From assembly GCA_947174375.1 (NCBI GenBank), contig CAMWIS010000001.1:1-37870 (forward strand): 37,870 nt of DNA, given 5' to 3'. A program made the position numbers and the translations under genes. Below, piece by piece: positions 32,747-37,870 of the stretch (position 1 is its first letter; each line of letters opens with the position of its first letter). A model generated the notes under the pieces. That model was not told the DNA's origin. It ran no database searches and saw nothing but the letters and a program-made list of their open reading frames with translations. This DNA comes from an uncultured Bacteroidales bacterium. GTDB taxonomy: Bacteria; Bacteroidota; Bacteroidia; Bacteroidales; P3.

Positions 32747-33934
32747 GCCGGTTTCGGCCTCTATCTCCACCCAAAGGTCGTCGCGGCACACGTCGCCATA
32801 GACGATTTGGCAAATTCCTTTCGGAAAGCGTTGATACAGCATTTCGGCGAGATGACGCGCCTGGTCGGCGTGGATGGCCGATTTCAGATACAGACGGATG
32901 CGGCGGTAGTTCGGCGCGGCGGGGTCTGCCGTCGCCACGAGGCGTTCGATGGACTGTATCGTGTTGTCGAGTTGTTTATCCGGCGAGGTCGGGTCTAATG
33001 TCCGTTCGCCGGCGATGGAGGCCGTGCCGGACACCCAGCAGCAGAGCGGGAAGTCGGGCGCGGTGTTGGCGGCTTTGGCGGCCTTCTGCGTTTGCAGGCG
33101 GGCGCGGCTGAACAGGGGCGGCGTCTTGGCGTCCTTGCCCACGAGCACGCGGTCGGTATAGTCGAACGCTTCGGTCTGCACGGGGCTTTTGAGCGCGGGT
33201 GGCAGGTGTCCGTCCGCCGATTCGAACAGCACGGCGTCGATGATGATGCCGGCATAGTCGCAGCCGATGCCCGTGGCCGCGGGATAGACCGGCTCCCGTT
33301 TGTGGTTCTGATAGAATACCTGTCTTACCGTATTGAATTCCTGATAATTCTGTTTCAATTCGCCCGTCTTGCCATGCGGGTTGAGGTCTAAAATCTGCCC
33401 GATATAATTCCATTGGCGGATGACGTGGTCGAACCGCAGGCCGACGTGGTCGATCCAATGTTGCAGGTCGTTCAGGCAATGCAGGCCGGCCGCGTAGGCC
33501 GCCGACAGCTTGACGCCTTTCATCTGCGCGTAAGGCGTGGCGAAGCCGGAGCACCAGAATTGGCGGCAACCGTAGCCGTCCAAACGCACATAGGGCAGGT
33601 TGTCGAACCACGCGTAGTGTGGTTTTATCTTGCTGTCGTTCAGATAAAAGACGTCAGCCGAAATCCAGTCTTTCGTCAGGGGCGGCTGTTCCACCACCGT
33701 AACGGCCGGCACGCCCGACAGCGTCTTGCACGCTTTCAAACGGCGGGCGATGGCGCGTTGCAGCCGCCGGCAGTCGGTATGGCGGTCCGTCAGTTTGGCC
33801 GCAAAGACAACGACCTTGACGAGAAATCCGTCGTGGGCGGCATCGAATTGGCGGATGGCCTCCACCGTCTCGTCGGCGGGGGCGGTTCCGAACGGCAGGT
33901 CGAGCCGTGCGTAGCGTATGGCGTGGTTCGGCAT
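32741..33934 (-). CDS. Chorismatase-like protein (FkbO/Hyg5/XanB2 family, RidA-type fold)
   Basis: The 397-residue protein matches the chorismatase layout: RQWNYIGQI (about 173-181), NYQEFNTVRQVFY (196-208), YPAATGIG (217-224), the SPVQTEAFDYT stretch and CCWVSGTASIAGERT (about 298-312), followed by a final RidA/YjgF-like half with RIRLYLKSA. Chorismatases cleave chorismate to pyruvate plus a dihydroxycyclohexadiene carboxylate or 3- or 4-hydroxybenzoate. Which product is made here cannot be read by eye. The ATG at 33934 (MPNHAIRY) is chosen, because the upstream TTG at 33952 and ATG at 33943 lie in or next to the -7 box. The stop codon interlocks with that of convergent tgt (32741-32746). 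No other pathway gene adjoins it. Confidence 0.75.
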   Translation of the reverse strand: MPNHAIRYARLDLPFGTAPADETVEAIRQFDAAHDGFLVKVVVFAAKLTDRHTDCRRLQRAIARRLKACKTLSGVPAVTVVEQPPLTKDWISADVFYLNDSKIKPHYAWFDNLPYVRLDGYGCRQFWCSGFATPYAQMKGVKLSAAYAAGLHCLNDLQHWIDHVGLRFDHVIRQWNYIGQILDLNPHGKTGELKQNYQEFNTVRQVFYQNHKREPVYPAATGIGCDYAGIIIDAVLFESADGHLPPALKSPVQTEAFDYTDRVLVGKDAKTPPLFSRARLQTQKAAKAANTAPDFPLCCWVSGTASIAGERTLDPTSPDKQLDNTIQSIERLVATADPAAPNYRRIRLYLKSAIHADQARHLAEMLYQRFPKGICQIVYGDVCRDDLWVEIEAETGL

Positions 33935-33949
33935 GGTTTGCATCGTATG

Positions 33950-33957
33950 CAAATATA
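33950..33957 (-). promoter_or_regulatory. Bacteroidetes -7 element for the chorismatase-like gene
   Basis: On the minus strand it reads TATATTTG (TAnnTTTG). Transcription would begin near 33944, just before the ATG at 33934. The divergent -7 box at 33968-33975 is 10 bp away, so the two promoters overlap. Confidence 0.55.
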
Positions 33958-33967
33958 CAAAAAATCG

Positions 33968-33975
33968 TAAATTTG
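33968..33975 (+). promoter_or_regulatory. Bacteroidetes -7 element for the DUF819 gene
   Basis: TAAATTTG matches TAnnTTTG and lies 29 bp before the ATG at 34005. A correctly spaced -33 TTTG is not visible. Confidence 0.5.
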
Positions 33976-34004
33976 CACGGTAAAGATGTTTTTGGAATAA
34001 CGTA

Positions 34005-35210
34005 ATGGAAAAGGTGGCGGTTTTACTGGGGATTTATTTGGTCGTGCCGGCCTTGCTGATGTTCATGCAGGCGCGTTGGCCCGCGGTGCAGAAAATCGGG
34101 GCCATCCTGCTGGCCTATGCCGTCGGCATCGTGCTGTCCCTGACGGGCTTTTCGCAGAGCGCCGATGCGGAGACGGCCCGACAGATCGTTACCCTGAAAG
34201 CCGTGTTGCAGAATGTCTGCGTGCCCTTGGGCATCCCGCTCTTGCTCTTTTCGTCCGACTTCAAACAATGGCGCCGCCGTTGGAAACAGGTGGCCGTGGC
34301 CTTCGCCGTCGGCATCGTGGCCGTCATGGCGGCCGTCACCGCGTCCTATTACCTGTTCAGGGGGCAGGGCATCCCGGAATTGGAGAAAGCGGCCGGCCTG
34401 ATGGTGGGCTTCTACACGGGCGGCACGCCCAATGTGGCTTCGCTCAAAATGGCCCTGCAACCCTCGGCCGAAACCTTCCTGCTCGTCAATTCGTTTGAAA
34501 TCGTCATCACGTTCGTGCTGTTGGCCTTCCTCATCGGAGGCGGCTATAAGCTCGTGCGGCGGTGGTTGCCCTATGCCAAGCCGTCGGTAGCGGTAACGGT
34601 CGCGCCCGTCCACCTTCGGGAAACGCTGGCCGCCCGCCGGGCGTTGGCGCGGGCCGGCAAGGTGGAAGACTACCGGTTCATGTTCCGCAAGCCGATGCTC
34701 CGGGGTTGGCTCTGCGCGTTGGGCTTGGCCGTACTTATCGCGCTCGCCGCCGCGCTCGTCAGCCTCCTCTTCCCGCTCGATTACCGCGTGGTGGCCATCG
34801 TGCTCGGCATCACCACGCTCAGCATCGCGGCCTCGTTTTCCGAGCGCGTCCGCCGTTTGCCCAAGAGTTTCGAGTTGGGGATGTATTTCATCCTCGTGTT
34901 CAGCACCGTCATCGCGTCCGATTTCAATGTGGAACACCTCGGCACGGTGGCCGACAAGCTGTTTTACTTCATCGCGTCGGTGCTCGGTCTGAGCCTCGTG
35001 CTGCATTTCCTCTTGGCCAAACTCTGCCGCGTGGAGGCCGACACGTTCACGATTTCGATGACGGCCCTGATTTTCTCGCCGCCTTTCGTGCCCACGGTGG
35101 CCGGCGCGATGAAGAACCGCGCCTGTATGCTTACGGGCATCGTCGTCGGCTTGCTGGGCTATGCGCTGGGCAATTATTTGGGCATCGGATGGTATATGCT
35201 CATCAGTTGA
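34005..35210 (+). CDS. DUF819 family membrane protein (putative transporter)
   Basis: The 401-residue protein has about ten to eleven membrane segments arranged as two similar halves, with a basic central loop (about residues 185-230, ETLAARRALARAGK). The family landmarks are LGIPLLLFSSDFKQWRRRW near 78-96, GFYTGGTPNVASLKMAL near 138-154 and, in the second half, PPFVPTVAGAMKNRA. DUF819 (YjcL-like) proteins are predicted carriers related in architecture to Na+-coupled transporters; the substrate is unknown. It has its own promoter element and is followed after 24 bp by the acyltransferase gene, suggesting a two-gene operon. Confidence 0.85.
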   Translation: MEKVAVLLGIYLVVPALLMFMQARWPAVQKIGAILLAYAVGIVLSLTGFSQSADAETARQIVTLKAVLQNVCVPLGIPLLLFSSDFKQWRRRWKQVAVAFAVGIVAVMAAVTASYYLFRGQGIPELEKAAGLMVGFYTGGTPNVASLKMALQPSAETFLLVNSFEIVITFVLLAFLIGGGYKLVRRWLPYAKPSVAVTVAPVHLRETLAARRALARAGKVEDYRFMFRKPMLRGWLCALGLAVLIALAAALVSLLFPLDYRVVAIVLGITTLSIAASFSERVRRLPKSFELGMYFILVFSTVIASDFNVEHLGTVADKLFYFIASVLGLSLVLHFLLAKLCRVEADTFTISMTALIFSPPFVPTVAGAMKNRACMLTGIVVGLLGYALGNYLGIGWYMLIS

Positions 35211-35234
35211 TAAAACATTTAACCGCAGATATAC

Positions 35235-36548
35235 ATGGTCTATTTCAATATCGTAGAAAAGCGCTCCATCTATTACCGCTTTTGGCGCCGTTGGTTCGGG
35301 CGTTTCTTCTCCGCCGTCTATTACCGCAAGTTCGTCGTGCGGGGCACGGAGAACCTGCCGCCCGTGGGCACGCCCTACATGATTGTGAGCAACCATCAAA
35401 ACGGCTTGTTGGACGCGCTCTGCATCCTGTTCGGCTTGCCGGAACGCCATACGCCGATATTTTTGGCGCGCTCCGACATCTTCAAAAAGCCGTTCGTGGC
35501 CAAACTGCTTTGCTTCTGCAAGATTTTGCCTATATACCGTCAGCGTGACGGCAAGGAACAGCTCGGCAAGAACGAGGCGATTTTCGATTTCGCCGCCCGC
35601 ATGATAGGCGAGGGGGCGGCCGTCAGTCTGTTTCCGGAGGGTCACCACCAGGAAGGCCATTACTTAGGGCGGTTTAAAAAGGGCTTTGCGCGTATCGCGT
35701 TCGATGCGGCCGAGCGCAAGTGTTTTCCCGCCGATATGCTCGTGGTGCCGGCGGCCAACCACTATGTGCGTTACCGCGGGCACCGCACCGAGGCCATGCT
35801 CATGATCGGCAAGCCGGTGCGTCTGGCCGATTACTACGCGGCCTACCGCGAAAATCCGGTGCGTGCGATGGTGCTGTTGGCCGAGGAATTGGAAAACCGC
35901 GTCCGCGCCATGATGCTCGATATGCCTTACCCCGAACGCTATGCGGCTTTGGACGCTTGGCGCGAGTTGGCGCGCGACCCCGAGCTGACCGATGTGGAAG
36001 CCATGTTGCAGGCCGATAAGGCTTGGGCGGAACATGTGCGGACGCTGCCCGAAACCGAGGTGGAACGGGCTTGCGCGACCGCGGTGTCGGTGTCGGCGCA
36101 ACTTAGGCAGAAAGGCTTTTCGCCGTCCGAATGGCCCGTCAAGGTCAAGATCAAGGATTTGCTGGTTCATGCGCTGTGTCTGTTGATTTACGCGCCTTTC
36201 GCGCTGGCCGGCCTGCTGTTGACCGCCGTGCCTTTCGGCATCAGTTGGCATTTTGCCGGCAAGTTCAGCAAGGCGGCCAAGACCGATATGTTGTTTTCTA
36301 CGTTCCATTTTACGATGGATATGTTGTTGACGGCTCTGTTCAATTTAATATATACTGTTCTTTTCGCCGTGTTCGTGCGCGCCACTTGGTGGACGTTGCC
36401 GATATTCTTCGGGCTGTGCTTCGCCTTGCGCGTGGCCTACGTCGAATACCGGGCCTACGGCCGCAAGTTCATCCGGCAGTGCCGGGCGTATGCGGCGCGT
36501 AAGGACGGCGCCTTGGCCGAAGCCGTGGCCGGGGTGCGCGCCTTATAG
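35235..36548 (+). CDS. PlsC-type phospholipid acyltransferase (1-acylglycerol-3-phosphate/GPAT-like)
   Basis: The 437-residue protein carries the acyltransferase motif I as NHQNGLLD (53-60), in which His54 and Asp60 are separated by five residues rather than the usual four, and motif III as SLFPEGHHQE (about 134-143). The wider spacing resembles yeast Sct1/Gpt2 glycerol-3-phosphate acyltransferases. The N-terminal half is the catalytic domain; a helical linker follows (about 190-285), and two or three hydrophobic helices at about 300-410 anchor it to the inner membrane. It should acylate (lyso)phosphatidic acid precursors; the exact acceptor is uncertain. It follows DUF819 by 24 bp, and its stop codon directly abuts that of the convergent FN3-like gene. 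Confidence 0.87.
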   Translation: MVYFNIVEKRSIYYRFWRRWFGRFFSAVYYRKFVVRGTENLPPVGTPYMIVSNHQNGLLDALCILFGLPERHTPIFLARSDIFKKPFVAKLLCFCKILPIYRQRDGKEQLGKNEAIFDFAARMIGEGAAVSLFPEGHHQEGHYLGRFKKGFARIAFDAAERKCFPADMLVVPAANHYVRYRGHRTEAMLMIGKPVRLADYYAAYRENPVRAMVLLAEELENRVRAMMLDMPYPERYAALDAWRELARDPELTDVEAMLQADKAWAEHVRTLPETEVERACATAVSVSAQLRQKGFSPSEWPVKVKIKDLLVHALCLLIYAPFALAGLLLTAVPFGISWHFAGKFSKAAKTDMLFSTFHFTMDMLLTALFNLIYTVLFAVFVRATWWTLPIFFGLCFALRVAYVEYRAYGRKFIRQCRAYAARKDGALAEAVAGVRAL

Positions 36549-37870
36549 TTTCCGTCCGGATTTCGCGGCCTTGAACGCGCCGCTGACCAAGCGGTAGTCT
36601 TTATCGACGAAAATCCGCGAATAGGTCAGCTTCAGGCCCGTATTGTCCAACAGCGGCACATAGGTGTGGGCGGTGCCGCTGAAATAGCCGTCGTAGCCCT
36701 CCACCTCGTCGATGACGACTTCAAAGCCGCTCTGTGTCTTTACGTGGTCGAACAGCCGCAGCACCGGCAGGGCGTCCGCTTCGTTCGGCGCGGGCGGTGC
36801 CGTTGCCGGGTGCTCGCCGCATTTCAGTTCTTCGGGTTTCTCATCCAGTGTCTTAAACCGTTGCACGCGGTCAGGCTCGCTCCAGCCGTCCTCGCAGCGG
36901 CGTTGAAACGTGCACTCGTAGGCCGTGGCGGGTTCGAGCGGATAAAGCGTGTACCGGGTCTCGCCCAGCGGAATATCCACGGGGAACCAGGCCGCGCCGG
37001 CCACGTCGGCTTTGCGGTATTGCAGGCGGTAGGCCACGTTCAACGGGTCTTCCGGCCAGTTGACGCGGGCGGTGAAGGCCGTCACGCTGTCCACGCGCCA
37101 TTGGGTCAGGGCGGGGCAGTAGGCCTTGTAGGTAAAGCAAAACACTTGGCTGTAGCCGTGGTTGGCAAAGACGATTTCGTGGCCGTTGCCGTCGCGGCCC
37201 GACGCCTGGACGCGGAACGCGTAGCGCAGGCCGACTTCCAAGGGCGGCATGGCCTCGTTATACACCAGCGTGGTTTGGTCGGTCGTTTGGCTGTAAACCG
37301 TGCCCAACTCGTCGAAGCGGCTCTGCCAGTCGCCTTGGAAATGTTCCGGAATCCGTTTCAGCTCAAAGCGGTATTCGGTTTCCATGAACCCGGCCTGCGC
37401 GGCGTGCCGCGGCGTCCACCCGAAGACAATCTGCGTCGCGCCCTGCTTCTGTATGACGCTTTGGTCGGCCGGCGTATAGGGCAGCGGCGGCTCGCACGAC
37501 ACCAGCCGGAACATCCCGGGCGACTCGTGCAGCGAGACCTTGACGCCCGAGGCGGCCTCATACACTTCGAACGCCAATTGGTAGAAGCCGTCCGGCAGAC
37601 GTTCGCCGTTCTGCAGGTATTGCTGTTTGGTCATGCCCGAAAACATCAGGTTCTGCAAGTTGAAGTATTCGTACAGCTCGTCGCTGCGGAGCGTAAGCGT
37701 CTCGCCGCCGCTGATGCGGAACGTGCGCGGTAGCGGCCGGCTGTTTTCGATGCGGATGCGGTCGGAAACCAGCACCATGCGTAGCCGGAGCGTGGCCGCC
37801 GGCACGCTGGCGTCCAGCAGGTCGATTTGCAGTGTAAAGGCGTCGTCGCTGCGTCGGAACCAGTCCGGAA
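36543..37870 (-). CDS. Fibronectin type III-like surface/exported protein, C-terminal part (cut by window edge)
   Basis: The frame is open from the stop at 36543 to the right edge (at least 442 codons), so the true start is outside; the apparent start at 37805 is only an internal GTG, and the reading frame continues upstream with WFRRSDDAFTLQIDLLDAS. A fibronectin-III-like domain is visible in the middle (ALTQWRVDSVTAFTARVNW to EPATAYECTFQRRCEDGWSEP), preceded by one with VSCEPPLPYTPAD and GLRYAFRVQASGRDG. The overall pattern resembles very large Bacteroidales FN3/TANFOR-type proteins, but I am not sure of this. No C-terminal sorting domain is evident. Confidence 0.65.
   Translation of the reverse strand, partial: PDWFRRSDDAFTLQIDLLDASVPAATLRLRMVLVSDRIRIENSRPLPRTFRISGGETLTLRSDELYEYFNLQNLMFSGMTKQQYLQNGERLPDGFYQLAFEVYEAASGVKVSLHESPGMFRLVSCEPPLPYTPADQSVIQKQGATQIVFGWTPRHAAQAGFMETEYRFELKRIPEHFQGDWQSRFDELGTVYSQTTDQTTLVYNEAMPPLEVGLRYAFRVQASGRDGNGHEIVFANHGYSQVFCFTYKAYCPALTQWRVDSVTAFTARVNWPEDPLNVAYRLQYRKADVAGAAWFPVDIPLGETRYTLYPLEPATAYECTFQRRCEDGWSEPDRVQRFKTLDEKPEELKCGEHPATAPPAPNEADALPVLRLFDHVKTQSGFEVVIDEVEGYDGYFSGTAHTYVPLLDNTGLKLTYSRIFVDKDYRLVSGAFKAAKSGRKL

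Overview
The window looks like chromosomal DNA of a GC-rich member of the Bacteroidetes, most likely order Bacteroidales. Four things point there: recurring promoters of the Bacteroidetes type (TAnnTTTG at -7, in the best cases with a TTTG-like -33 box 19-20 bp upstream), A-rich gene leaders without a Shine-Dalgarno sequence, lineage-typical families (DUF2723, DUF4290, GH3-like, 105-aa FtsB-type protein, eukaryote-type glycogen branching enzyme), and no CCA encoded on the tRNA. Species cannot be named. I see no phage, plasmid, IS element, CRISPR array or rRNA. Coding density is very high and no gene-free stretch exceeds about 160 bp.

Left part (1-16410, almost all minus strand), read in the direction of transcription: a beta-barrel-like envelope protein, an S41 protease lipoprotein and an AT-richer polytopic membrane protein form one run (16410 to 12626). 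A tRNA-Glu(CUC) with its own promoter and terminator sits on the plus strand at 12517-12588. Then come lepA and a branching enzyme (12394 to 8492), followed by two tandem DUF2723 membrane proteins, a small membrane protein, an MFS transporter and the start of glnS (8375 to 1).

Middle (16442-24792): the plus-strand run rimP-nusA-infB-tilS starts from a clear promoter and has a terminator-like hairpin in its leader. It converges on the minus-strand pair DUF4290-murA, whose MurA carries Asp at the usual catalytic Cys position.

Right part: a minus-strand envelope and replication run (glycosyltransferase - lptG - GH3-like - ftsB-like - priA; 31481 to 24801) diverges from tgt (plus). tgt converges on a chorismatase-like protein (minus), which diverges from a DUF819 transporter and a PlsC-type acyltransferase (plus). 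The acyltransferase converges on a fibronectin-III-like protein cut by the window edge.

Most content is housekeeping: translation (rimP, nusA, infB, lepA, tilS, tgt, glnS, tRNA), replication restart (priA), peptidoglycan and division (murA, ftsB-like), LPS export (lptG), lipids and glycans. The observations most worth a second look are a possible attenuator in front of rimP-nusA-infB with competing base-pairing, recent gene conversion between the two DUF2723 genes, the chorismatase-like gene, the altered active or metal sites of MurA and Tgt, and three convergent gene pairs whose stop codons overlap or interlock.
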